From contig NZ_JACHND010000001.1 of the NCBI RefSeq assembly GCF_014205275.1, positions 6,386,001-6,450,000 on the forward strand: DNA of 64,000 bases. The letters are read 5' to 3'. This document shows, piece by piece, positions 53,242 through 63,300 of this stretch. Made by a program: the position numbers and the translations under genes. Below the pieces are notes generated by a model, which had not been told where the DNA came from, searched no databases, and was given only the letters and a program-made list of their open reading frames with translations. The stretch is from Sphaerisporangium siamense. Lineage in GTDB: Bacteria > Actinomycetota > Actinomycetes > Streptosporangiales > Streptosporangiaceae. Each line of letters opens with the position of its first letter. Positions within the stretch are counted from its first letter, which is position 1.

Positions 53242-54819
53242 ATGTCTTCACCCCATGATCGCCCTGTGCGCACCGACCACCGAGGGCGCGCCCGAGGTCT
53301 GCGGCCGGTGATGTTCGCAGTCGCGATAGCCGCCCTCCTGGCCGCCTTCTTCGCCGCCCCGAGCAGCCTGCCGGCGACCGCCGTCTCCACCGGCGATCAC
53401 CAGCTCGCCCAGCGCGTCGCGGCTCTGCTTCCCGACAGCGGTCTGGCGGGCGGCTCCGTGGGCCTGTCCGTCGCTGTGATCGAGCACGGAAAGGTGCGCA
53501 AAGCAGGATTGGGCACGACCGACGGATCCACACCGGTGCAGCCCGAAACGGTCTTCGAGACCGGCTCGGCGCAGAAGGTACTGACCGCGACCCTGCTCGC
53601 CGACCTGGTGGAGACCCAGGACATCAAGCTCACCGACACCCTGGCCGAGCTGTGGCCGGATACCCGCTTCGCCGACCCCGCCGTCGCCGGCATCACGGTG
53701 GAGCAGCTCGCCACCCACACCGCGGGCCTGCCCTCCATCCCGACGCGGGATGACCCTGGCTTCCCCAGGGCGCTGGCCGGATACCTGCTCGCAGACAACG
53801 CCTACGCCTCGCTCAACGATCCTGTCCGCACCCTGGCGACGATGACCGGCGTCCATCCCGGCACGGACTACTCCTACTCCAACCTCGGCTACGCCGCACT
53901 CGGCCAGACCCTCGCCAAGGCCGATGGCCGCGACTACGCCACCGCCCTGCGCGAACGGGTGCTGGCCCCGCTCGGCATGCACCACACCACCACTCGCACC
54001 ACCCCGGGCGTCCCAGCCGACGCGGCCCTTCCCCACGGCACCGCGGGCGTCGCAGCGGTCCCGTGGATGAATCCGGCCTGGGCAGCGGTGGGTACCGGCA
54101 CCTGGACCACCGGCTCCGACCTCGCCGCGTTCCTCATCGCCACCATGCGCGACGACGCGCCGAAGCCGCTCACCCTCACCCACCGGCCTCGTGCGAAGGT
54201 GAGCGACTTCTCCGCCTACGACGGGCGGGTGGGCCTCGGCTGGCAATTGTGGAAGGCGAACGGCACCCGCGTCAGCTGGCACAACGGCCTGACCAACGGC
54301 TCACGAAGCTTCATCGCCCACACCGGCGACGACCGCGCGGTCATCGTCTTGGCCAACTCCACCCGAACCCCGGTCGAGAAGATCGGATTCCAGCTGCTCA
54401 AGCTCAGCATCCCGGAGTTCGACGAGGAGCAGAGCCCTCACCCCGCCCTCCTCGCGCTCACCGTCCTGCTCGCCCTCGGCGCTCCCGCCCTCACCCTGCT
54501 CGGAGTCGCGCGGCCCCGCCGCAGCCGCCTGTCCCGCCCGCTGGACCGGCTCAAAGTCATCTCCCTGCTGACCGCCGGCACCGCGCTGTGGCTCCTGGCG
54601 CTGCGTGTCGGCGAATGGGGCCACACACCGCGCCTGGTTTGGGCCCTCGGCTGCGTTCTGCTCACCAACAGCGTCGTGCTGGCCGCATGGCGCTGGCGCC
54701 GCCTGCCCACGACCCGCGGCCGATACCTCTGGCTTCGCTGGCTCACCTTCAGCGTGCCCACCCTGATCTTCGGCGCCCTGCTCTACGCCGACGTCATGGT
54801 GCTCATCCATCTCCCTTGA
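53242..54819 (+). CDS. Beta-lactamase-family serine hydrolase with C-terminal membrane domain
   Basis: A 525-residue exported or membrane-anchored protein of the class C beta-lactamase/penicillin-binding-protein fold (family S12). A basic N-terminus precedes a hydrophobic segment (about 23-43). The active site has SxxK (Ser109-AQ-Lys112 in ETGSAQKV), the Y-x-N of YSYSNLGY, and HNG near residue 350. Three to four transmembrane segments end the protein (about 395-525). Such proteins are often D-amino-acid peptidases or esterases rather than true beta-lactamases. AAGGAG lies 7 nt before ATG. It is divergent from the kinase gene, so it may be controlled by that two-component system. Confidence 0.9.
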   Translation: MSSPHDRPVRTDHRGRARGLRPVMFAVAIAALLAAFFAAPSSLPATAVSTGDHQLAQRVAALLPDSGLAGGSVGLSVAVIEHGKVRKAGLGTTDGSTPVQPETVFETGSAQKVLTATLLADLVETQDIKLTDTLAELWPDTRFADPAVAGITVEQLATHTAGLPSIPTRDDPGFPRALAGYLLADNAYASLNDPVRTLATMTGVHPGTDYSYSNLGYAALGQTLAKADGRDYATALRERVLAPLGMHHTTTRTTPGVPADAALPHGTAGVAAVPWMNPAWAAVGTGTWTTGSDLAAFLIATMRDDAPKPLTLTHRPRAKVSDFSAYDGRVGLGWQLWKANGTRVSWHNGLTNGSRSFIAHTGDDRAVIVLANSTRTPVEKIGFQLLKLSIPEFDEEQSPHPALLALTVLLALGAPALTLLGVARPRRSRLSRPLDRLKVISLLTAGTALWLLALRVGEWGHTPRLVWALGCVLLTNSVVLAAWRWRRLPTTRGRYLWLRWLTFSVPTLIFGALLYADVMVLIHLP

Positions 54820-55087
54820 CCCGCCGCCCTTCAACAGCAGCGCGAACCCGGGCGACGTGTCACGGTGCTCGACCCCGACCAGCCTCAACCCCATGACGGA
54901 TCACCTATGTGGCGGCGGGTGTCATCGTTCTTACCGGCACCCATCGACGATCAGGACGTCCCCGTCGAGGAGCATGAGGTCTGCTGGGTTGGCCATCTCC
55001 GGTCTCCGATGCGCTGGTCTGGGGTAAGAATGTATGGGCCCAAACGATTCCCCGTCACGAAGACCCCGCCCCCGCTGAGGAGCCCCC
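54820..55087. other. Gap before aldehyde dehydrogenase gene
   Basis: The 268-bp interval has no supported gene. A 21-codon minus-strand frame (54931-54996) has a GGAG just before its ATG and the sequence MANPADLMLLDGDVLIVDG, but no known match. It may be a remnant. GAGGAG for the dehydrogenase lies at its right end. Confidence 0.4.
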
Positions 55088-56512
55088 ATGGACGTGCTGC
55101 GCAACGTGATCGACGGCCAGAGCCGCCTGCCCGTCTCCGGCGAGTGGACCGACCTGGTCGACCCCGCCACCGAGAAGACCTACGGCAGGGCGCCGCGCTC
55201 GGGGGACGCGGACGTCGCCGCCGCCGTCGAGGCCGCCAGGGCCGCGGCGCCGGGCTGGCGGCGCGCCACCCCGGCCGCCCGTCAGCGCCTGCTGCTGGAG
55301 CTGGCGGCGCTCATGGAGGGCGAGACGGCGGCGCTGGCCGAGGAGGAGGTCCGCTCCACCGGCAAGCCCCGCGGCACGGCGCACCGCGTGGACGTGGGCG
55401 GCGCCATCGACGCGATCCGCTTCTTCGCCGGGGCGGCGCGGGTGCTGGAGGGCCTCGGCGCCACCGAGTACGCCGAGGGCCGCACCTCGTTCGTCCGGCG
55501 TGAGCCCATCGGCGTGGTGGCGCAGATCACGCCGTGGAACTACCCGCTGATGATGGCCGCCTGGAAGATCGGCCCGGCGCTGGCGGCGGGCAACACCCTG
55601 GTGCTCAAGCCCGCCGAGACCACCCCGGGGTCGGCGGTGCTGCTCGGTGAGCTGTGCGCGCAGGTGCTGCCGCCGGGCGTGGTCAACGTCGTCTGCGGCG
55701 AGCGCGACACCGGCCGCGCGCTCGCCTCCCACCCGCACGTCGAGATGGTGGCCATCACCGGCTCCACGCGCGCCGGGTCGGAGGTCATGCGGACGGCCGC
55801 GGACGACATCAAGGACGTCCACCTGGAGCTCGGCGGCAAGGCCCCGGCCGTGGTGTTCGCCGACGCGCCGGTCGAGGCCACCGCGCGGGCCATCGCCGAG
55901 GCCGCGTTCTTCAACGCCGGGCAGGACTGCACCGCCGTCACCCGCGTCCTGGTCGAGGCGTCCGTCTACGAGGAGGTGACCGCCGCGCTCGCCGAGGCGG
56001 CGTCCGGGCTCACCGCGGGCGGCCCGGACGAGGAGGGGGTCTTCCTCGGGCCGGTGAACAACGCCGCCCAGGCCGCCCGGGTGGAGAGCTTCCTGCGGGG
56101 GCTGCCCGCCCACGCCCGCCTGGTCGCCGGCGGCGCGCGCCTGGACCGGCCCGGCTACTTCTTCTCCCCCGCCGTGGTCGCGGACGTGCGGCAGGACGAC
56201 GAGATCGTCCAGCAGGAGGTGTTCGGGCCGGTGGTGACGGTCCAGCCCTTCGGCGACGAGGAGGAGGCGCTGGCGCTGGCCAACGGCGTCGACTACGGCC
56301 TCGCGTCCAGCGTGTGGACCCGCGACACCGGGCGGGCCATGCGCCTGAGCGCGGGGATCGACGCCGGGGCGGTCTGGGTCAACTGCCACCAGGTGATCGT
56401 GCCGGACCTGCCGCACGGCGGGTTCAAGCAGTCGGGCATCGGCAAGGATCTCTCCCGGTACGGCTTGGACGCCTACACGCGGATCAAGCACGTCATGATC
56501 GACCACTCCTGA
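55088..56512 (+). CDS. NAD-dependent aldehyde dehydrogenase, gamma-aminobutyraldehyde dehydrogenase-like
   Basis: A 474-residue ALDH-superfamily enzyme. The substrate-channel segment [24 protein letters not shown], catalytic Glu247 (LELGGKAP) and Cys281 (NAGQDCTA) are intact; the end [24 protein letters not shown] is typical of PatD/Prr-like gamma-aminobutyraldehyde dehydrogenases. It would oxidise 4-aminobutanal (from putrescine) or a similar aminoaldehyde to the acid with NAD. GAGGAG precedes the ATG. The small SnoaL-like gene follows 91 bp downstream. No aminotransferase or amine oxidase is in the window, so the pathway is inferred from sequence alone. Confidence 0.93.
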   Translation: MDVLRNVIDGQSRLPVSGEWTDLVDPATEKTYGRAPRSGDADVAAAVEAARAAAPGWRRATPAARQRLLLELAALMEGETAALAEEEVRSTGKPRGTAHRVDVGGAIDAIRFFAGAARVLEGLGATEYAEGRTSFVRREPIGVVAQITPWNYPLMMAAWKIGPALAAGNTLVLKPAETTPGSAVLLGELCAQVLPPGVVNVVCGERDTGRALASHPHVEMVAITGSTRAGSEVMRTAADDIKDVHLELGGKAPAVVFADAPVEATARAIAEAAFFNAGQDCTAVTRVLVEASVYEEVTAALAEAASGLTAGGPDEEGVFLGPVNNAAQAARVESFLRGLPAHARLVAGGARLDRPGYFFSPAVVADVRQDDEIVQQEVFGPVVTVQPFGDEEEALALANGVDYGLASSVWTRDTGRAMRLSAGIDAGAVWVNCHQVIVPDLPHGGFKQSGIGKDLSRYGLDAYTRIKHVMIDHS

Positions 56513-56603
56513 TCGAAACCCCTCCGGAGACGCGAACGGGGGCTGACCATCGTCGATGATGTCCTATACGATTCTGCTCCGACCGGGATCCCGAGGAGGA
56601 AAC

Positions 56604-56996
56604 GTGAGCAAGAACCTCGACGCCGTCCGCGGCTCGTACGAGGCGTCGGCGGCCGGGGACGTGGACGGCCTGCTGCGCCTGCTGGCACCCGACGCCCGCT
56701 GGACCGAGATGGCCGGGTTCCCCTACGGCGGCACCTACGTGGGCCCGGACGGCGTGAAGTCCGGGGTCTTCGCGCGGCTGGGCTCGGAGTGGGAGGACTA
56801 CCAGGCGGTGCCCGAGCGGTACGTGGACGGCGGTGACGTGATCGTCGTCATCGGCAACTACCGCGGCACCTACCGCGCCACCGGCAAGTACATGGACGTC
56901 CGCTTCGTCCACGTCTGGCACTGCGAGGACGGCGTCGCCAAGCGCTTCGAACAGTTCACCGACACCGCCCTCGTCCAGGAGGCCCTGCGCTCCTGA
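56604..56996 (+). CDS. SnoaL/NTF2-like protein (ketosteroid-isomerase fold)
   Basis: A 130-residue single-domain NTF2-like protein of the SnoaL/DUF4440-like kind: VRGSYEASAAGDVDGLLRLLAPDARWTEMAGFPYGGTYVGPDGV, then strands VIVVIGNYRGTYRATGKYMDVRFVHVWHCEDGVAKRFEQFTDTA. The cone-shaped fold serves as isomerase, hydratase or binding protein; no catalytic set can be named. GTG 56604 is chosen since GAGGAGG lies just upstream; a longer frame starts at 56556. It probably shares a transcript with the aldehyde dehydrogenase. Confidence 0.9.
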   Translation: MSKNLDAVRGSYEASAAGDVDGLLRLLAPDARWTEMAGFPYGGTYVGPDGVKSGVFARLGSEWEDYQAVPERYVDGGDVIVVIGNYRGTYRATGKYMDVRFVHVWHCEDGVAKRFEQFTDTALVQEALRS

Positions 56997-57005
56997 CCCC
57001 GGACA

Positions 57006-57045
57006 CCGGGGAGGCCCGCCCGACGCCCCGGGCGCGCCTCCCCGG
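57006..57045 (+). terminator. Hairpin after the SnoaL-like gene
   Basis: CCGGGGAGGC (57006-57015) pairs perfectly with GCCTCCCCGG (57036-57045) around a 20-nt, itself partly paired loop, 10 bp after the stop. Confidence 0.7.
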
Positions 57046-57347
57046 CCGGGCCGACATGTGTCATGGGACGAGCCGGGAAATCGTTGATTTCGACGGCTTT
57101 AACCATGGCTCTCGCATAGCCGTAACAACAGGTCTTGTCAGTGAGTTCTGGTCGTCTGTAGAAACGCACCACGGCCGATCCGGCCCGATGCGCGAATGCT
57201 ACTCACCGTGACACCCGGACCGCGAAAATTGCATTGACTGACGATGTGCCGCTGGTGATCCTTGGTCCGTTTGCTTTATTTATCTGGACTTTACGGGGGC
57301 CCTGATCGCGGCAGCTCTGCCCCGCATGGGCGTCGAAGGGATGTCGC
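57046..57347 (+). promoter_or_regulatory. Leader region of the RHS gene
   Basis: This 302-bp interval is AT-richer than neighbours and holds no gene. TTGACT at 57234-57239 could be a -35, but its -10 partner is poor (GATCCT at 17 bp). GAAGGGA at 57335-57341 is the ribosome site for the GTG at 57348. No operator was identified. Confidence 0.5.
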
Positions 57348-60300
57348 GTGCGGCTTCAGCGTGCTCGTATGTGCTTACGGACCACCGTGTCGGCTGCCTT
57401 ACTCATCGCGAGCGTCGGCGTCGCCGCCGGACCGGCGGCCCCGTCGTCCGCCGCCGAATCGCCGGAACGGTCGGTGACGGGACGGCCGGTGACCAAGGTC
57501 TCCGATTTCCACGGCGTGGAGGATTCTCCGCCACGGATTCCCAAGGCCGTCCCGCCGAAGTGGCCGGCCGCCGGAGTGGCCGAGATCGGCATCGGCGCCG
57601 GTCCGGCTGCTGTGCCGGGAATCCCGGTGGCGCTCGGACGCGCGGCCGGCGGGTCGGCGCCGGCGAAAGTACGGGTGGAGAGCATCGGAGCCGACGCGGC
57701 CGAACGGCTGGGCGGCCTTGGTCTGGGTGTACGGGTCGCCCGCGCGGACGGCGTGGCCACCGCCGCACGGGTGCGGGTCCGCGTCGACTACTCCGGCTTC
57801 GCCGGTACCCTGTCGCGGGAAGCCGCGTCGCGGCTCGGTCTCATCGAGATGCCCGTATGCGTGCTCGCGGCGCGTCCGGACGCCTCGTGCGCGAAGGCGG
57901 CGGAGAAGGCACGCGTCGTGCCCTCGCGCAACGAGCCGGCCGCGCAGGGGGTCGTCGCCGAGATCGAGGCCGCGGGTTCCCCGGCGAGCGGCAGCGTCTA
58001 CGTGGTGGCCCCGGCCGCCGCGGCGGGGGATCCCGGGTCGCAGACCGGCAATTTCACGGCCACCGATCTGAAGCCGGCCGGAACGTGGCAGGTAGGGCTG
58101 TCCGGCGGGGGCTTCTCCTACTCCTATCCGATCCCGCTCCCGCCGGCGGTGTCCGGCAAGACCCCTGAGCTGGCACTGTCGTACTCGTCGTCGGCGATCG
58201 ACTCCTTGACGAACTACACCAACAACCAGGCATCGGTCGCCGGGATGGGCTGGGACGTCGGCACCGGGTTCGTCGAGCGCCGCTACCGGTCGTGCGCCGA
58301 CGACACGGTCGAGTCGACCAAGAATCCCGACCAGCGCAACTGGAAGCACCTGTGCTGGGAGTCGCCCGATGAGAACGACGGCGATCCGGCGACGACCGAC
58401 TCCACCACCTCCCACCTGAGCCTGTCGGTCGACGGCAAATCATCCGCGATCGTCAAGGACCGCACCAGCGGCGGGTGGAAGGCGGTCGAGGACTACGGCT
58501 GGAAGATCGAGTATTCGACCTCCAGTCAGACCGGGCAGTCGTTCTGGACGGTGAACACCGCCGACGGCACGATCTACCGGTTCGGGTACCACCGCGACTC
58601 GATGTGGCAGACCGCCTATGTCGGCGACGACACCGGCGAGCCGTGCAGGGACCAGTACTCCAAGACCGGTACGCCCGGCCTGTGCACGGCTCCGTGGCGC
58701 TGGAACCTCGACCAGCGCATCGACGCCGGCGGCAACGTCGTGGACTACACCTACGCCCGCGAGGGCAACTGGTACTGCAAGGTCGTCGGCGCGCTGTGCC
58801 AGCCCGGTCCGCTGGGCGACGGGCGGGCGTTCCGGGTGGCCTACGACCGCGGGGGCTACCTCGCCCAGGTGGCCTACGGCCGCAACGTCAACGTCGCGGG
58901 GTCGGCGCACGTCGCCAAGGTGGTGTTCAACACGGTCGATCGCGGCACCCCGCCTTCTTCGGGCGCGCCATGGGACGACGACACCCCCAAGGACCTGGAC
59001 TGCCCCTCCGGGCCGGGTGACGTGATCGTCGCCTGTGACACCCCTGGTCCGGCCTTCTACATATCCAAACGCCTGGACACGGTCGTGACCGTGGTCTTCA
59101 ACCCCGCGACCTCGAACTGGGACCAGGTGTGGCGGCTGGAAGCCGGCTACAAGTGGGTGTACACCCAGATCCTGCAAGGTCTGCCTCCAGCGGGGCCGGT
59201 GCTGTGGCTGGACACTCTTCGCCCCGTCGGTCTGGCCGGTGACGGACCAGACGTGGCGATGCCCCCGGTCGACTTCGAGGCAACGTTGCTGGACAACCGC
59301 GCGGACTACGACGAGGCCCAGGGCAAGAGCCGGCTGCGCTTCCCCCGGATCGGTTCGATCTACAACGGTCTCGGCGGTCGTACCGACGTCTCCTACGGGC
59401 AGGCCAACCCGTGTCCCTACCCTTCGGCGTATCCGACGACCGGTTGGGACGTCAACGCGCGCGACTGCTACCTGGCCACGCTGGGAACCTGGTACGACGG
59501 CGGCGGCATCTCGCGCACCAGTCGCGCGGTGTACCTGAAGTGGCTGGTCACCCAGACGGTCGACAAGGACCTGGTGGGCGGCTCCCCCGACATGCCCACC
59601 CGATACGCGTACCTGGGCACGCCCGCCTGGGCACGGCCCTTCGACTACCTGGGGGCCACCACCCTGTCCGGTGTGGTGTGCAGTCCGCCGGTCAGTGGAT
59701 ACTGCAAGACGTTGAGCGAGGACTGGGACGAGTTCCGCGGCTACCAGACCGTGCGCACCGTCAAGGGAAGCGGCACGACCCCCGACGACTTCGCCGTGAC
59801 GACGACATCGTTCTTCCGCGGCATGTACGACGACGTACGCGGCGACGGGACGGCCAAGGGAACCCAGGTCACCGACTTCGACGGCAACTCCTATCAGGAC
59901 CGGCGCGTCCTCGCGGGCCGCATTCTGCAGGAGCAGACCTGGCGCGCCACCACCCTCACCGCCTCCGCCGCGCAGGCGCCCCGCGGCGCCCGGGTGATCA
60001 CCGCCGCGCGAGCCCCCGTGCGCGCGCTGGCGCGCGGCCTGCGGAGCCTGTTCGGGAGAACTACGCTGACCTGCTCCTATCCGAACTGGCAGAGGTTCGC
60101 GTCGTACTCCAAGGGTGATCGGGTCACCTGGGTCGACCACCACTGGGAAGCCCTCCAGGGCACCGCCGGGTCCGAGCCAGGGAAGATCACCAACGCCTGG
60201 AAGGACCTGGGCGACTGCACCGCCGGACGCACAACCACACCGACGCCCACCCCGACGGACCCGGGTGGTCCCGCGACGGGCGGATACACAGAAATCCGGT

Positions 60301-63300
60301 CCACTCGGTACGAGTACGCCACCGCGTCCACGGGTGACGGCCCCGGCATCTACGACCCGCTGCGCGTCAACGCCACCCGCCGGGTCACTCGGGAGGCCGT
60401 CACGAGCGGATTCCGCTACACAGACCAGCGGACGTCCTATGACGCGCTCGGACTGCCCGTCAAGGTCAACGACTATGGCGACACCTCCGTGGCCTCCGAC
60501 AACACCTGCGTGACCACGACATACGCGCGCAACACCGACAGCGGCATGTGGATCACCGCGCTCCGTTCCGTCGTGGAGACGCGCAAGGGGGACGACTGCT
60601 CCGCCGGTGCGGTCGTCGGCCGGGTCGTGACGCTGTACGACGGGCAGACCGACCCGGCGACCAACAAGCCTGTACGCGGGAACACGACCGAGGTGCGGAC
60701 CTGGCTGGACGGCTCCCATGTCGCGAGCGAGAAAACGTCGCCCGACGGGTACGGCCGGCCGGTTTCCGTCACCGACGTCCGCGGGAAGACCACCTCGATC
60801 CGTTACCTTCCCGCCGTCGGCTTTCCTGTCGACGGGACGATACGCACGAACCCGCTGGGATACGAGCAGAAGGTCTGGAATGCGCCCGCTCACGATGGAG
60901 TGGTCGCCCTGCGCGATGCGAACGGCCGCGTGACGGACATCGACTACGACGCCTTGGGACGTACGACCGCGCTGTGGACCCCTGGCCAGCCCAAGAACGG
61001 CGGCACCCCCGCTACGAAGATCACCTATAACGTCTCGTGGAACGGAAGTCTCGGCCAGCCGACCGCACCCCCGAAGGTCACCACGGCCAAGGTCTTCTCC
61101 GGCGCCGGCGCCTCGGCCAAGTGGCTGACCTCAGTCGCCTTCGAAGACGGTCTCGGAAGGCTGCGAGAGGAGCAGATGCCCTCACCGGCCGGCGGGCGGA
61201 TGGTCAAGGTCACCGCCTACGACGCGCGCGGCCTGGAGATCGTCCGTTCCGCTCCCCTGCACAACACCGAACCGGCGGGAAGCAACCTGCTGAATCCCGC
61301 ACCGGCCGACATTCCTTCCTGGACCAGGACGGTCTTCGACGGGGCCGGCCGGGAGATCGCGAAGATCCAGTACGGCGGCGCGACTGAGGTACGCCGATCG
61401 ACGATCGCCTACGCGGGAGCGGACGAGCACACCGTGACGCCGCCCCTCGGCGGCAAGACGACCTACAAGGCCGACGCCGCAGGAAAGATCACCAGTATCG
61501 CGGAGCAGTCGGGCGGCCAGTGGTCCACCAGCACGCGCGAATACGACGTGTCCGGCGATCTCACCAAGATGGTCGACGCCAACGGAAACGTGCGCACCTT
61601 CACCTACGACTGGGCTCGGCGGCGCGTGGCCGCGACCGATCCCGACTCCGGCGCCACCACGACCGTCTACGACGCCGCGGGCAACCCGACCGCGGAGACG
61701 GACGCCAGAGGCGTGACCGTCTCCCACCTGTACGACGACCTCGGCCGCCGGGTGGAGCAATGGGCGGGCGACCCCGGCACCGGCACCAAGCTGGCGGAAT
61801 GGGTCTATGACACCCTGCTCAAGGGGCAGGTGACCTCGGCCACCCGGTGGACCCGCGGCCGCCCGTACACCGACACCGTGACCGGCTATGACGCCGACTA
61901 CCGACGCCTCGGCACATCGCTCACCATCCCGGCCGGCGAAGGCCTGCTCGCGGGGACCTACACCTTCGCGGTCGGCTACGACAAGGCCGGGCGGGAGAAC
62001 TCGCTCACCTTCCCCGCAGCCGGTGGCCTTTCCTCGGAGACGACCGTCTCGACCAGCGACGACGTCGGTCTGCCGAAGGGTCTGTCGTCCGACTTCGGCG
62101 GCGGCTTCACCTACGTCAAGGACACCGGGTACTCCCTCACGGGCAGGCTGTCCTCCCGCAGCCTCGGAAGCACGGCCGGGCTGGTGCGGACCCTGACCTG
62201 GGACCCCGCGACGAACGCGCTCACCTCCCTCAAGACCGTCTCCACCATCGGCGCTACGACCCCGGCGACCGTCCAGGAGGATCAGTTCTCCTACGACACG
62301 GCCGGATCACCGATCTCGATCCTCGACAAGGCCGCCCCTTCGGGCGGGTCGTCCACTCCCCAGCGGGAGTGTTTCGGCTACGACGCGCGCCGTCGCCTCG
62401 CCTCGGCCTTCACCACGACGGATACGTGCGCCGCCGGGCCGAACGGGGCCGGACCGGACCCGTACGAGCTCGCCTACACCTACGACGCGGTGGGCAACAT
62501 CCGGTCGGCCACGCAATCGGGTCTTACCGCGACGTACACCTACCCGGCCGCCGGCGCCGGCGCGGTCCGGCCGAACGCCGTGCGGTCGATCACGCGGACG
62601 TCGGGCACCGACACCTACGGGTACGACGCGCGAGGCCAGCTGGAATCCCAGACCGTGGGCGGCACCACATCCACCTTCGAGTGGAATGAACTTGGGCGAC
62701 CGGCCAAGGTGACGATCGGCGCGAACGTCTCCGAAGAGGTGTACGACGCCGGCGGCAAGCGGCTGATCCGGCGCGAGCCCGGCAAGACGGTTCTCTATCT
62801 CGGCGTCATGGAGCTGGAACTCGCCAACGGGCAGGTCACCGCGAAGCGGTACTACCAGGCGCCGGACGGCGGCATCGTGGCCATGCGGACCAGCGGCCGA
62901 CCCGATGTCACCTGGCTCCTGGCCGGTCCGGCGGGCAGCGAGGAACTCGCCGTCGACGGCGGCACGGGCACGCTGGACCGGCAGAAGTACCTGCCGTTCG
63001 GGGCGCGGCGCGGGGGACGCGACGCCCTCACGACCACCGACCGCGGCTTCCTCGGAAAGGTCGAGGACGACACGACCGGGCTCGTCGAGCTCGGGGAGCG
63101 TTACTATTCCCCGGCCATCGGCAAGTTCATCAGCACTGATCCGCGGCCGGTCGACGACGGCGCCGAGCCCGCACTCCTCAACCCGTACTCCTACGCCGCC
63201 AACGACCCGCTCAGGTTGTCCGACCCGACGGGCCTGTTCCCCCAGGCGTCCGGCGGCTCCGTCTCCTGTCTTCCCGGGGAGCCGCTGTGCCCGGTGGTCC

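Noticed and set aside
54301-54894. Minus-strand frame beginning in the gap after the serine hydrolase gene
   Set aside because: It overlaps the hydrolase C-terminus almost entirely and has shadow-type composition with no ribosome site.
58440-60893. 817-codon minus-strand open frame inside the RHS gene
   Set aside because: Antisense to a complete RHS gene with clear domains; composition (Gly/Arg/Val/His) is that of a shadow frame.
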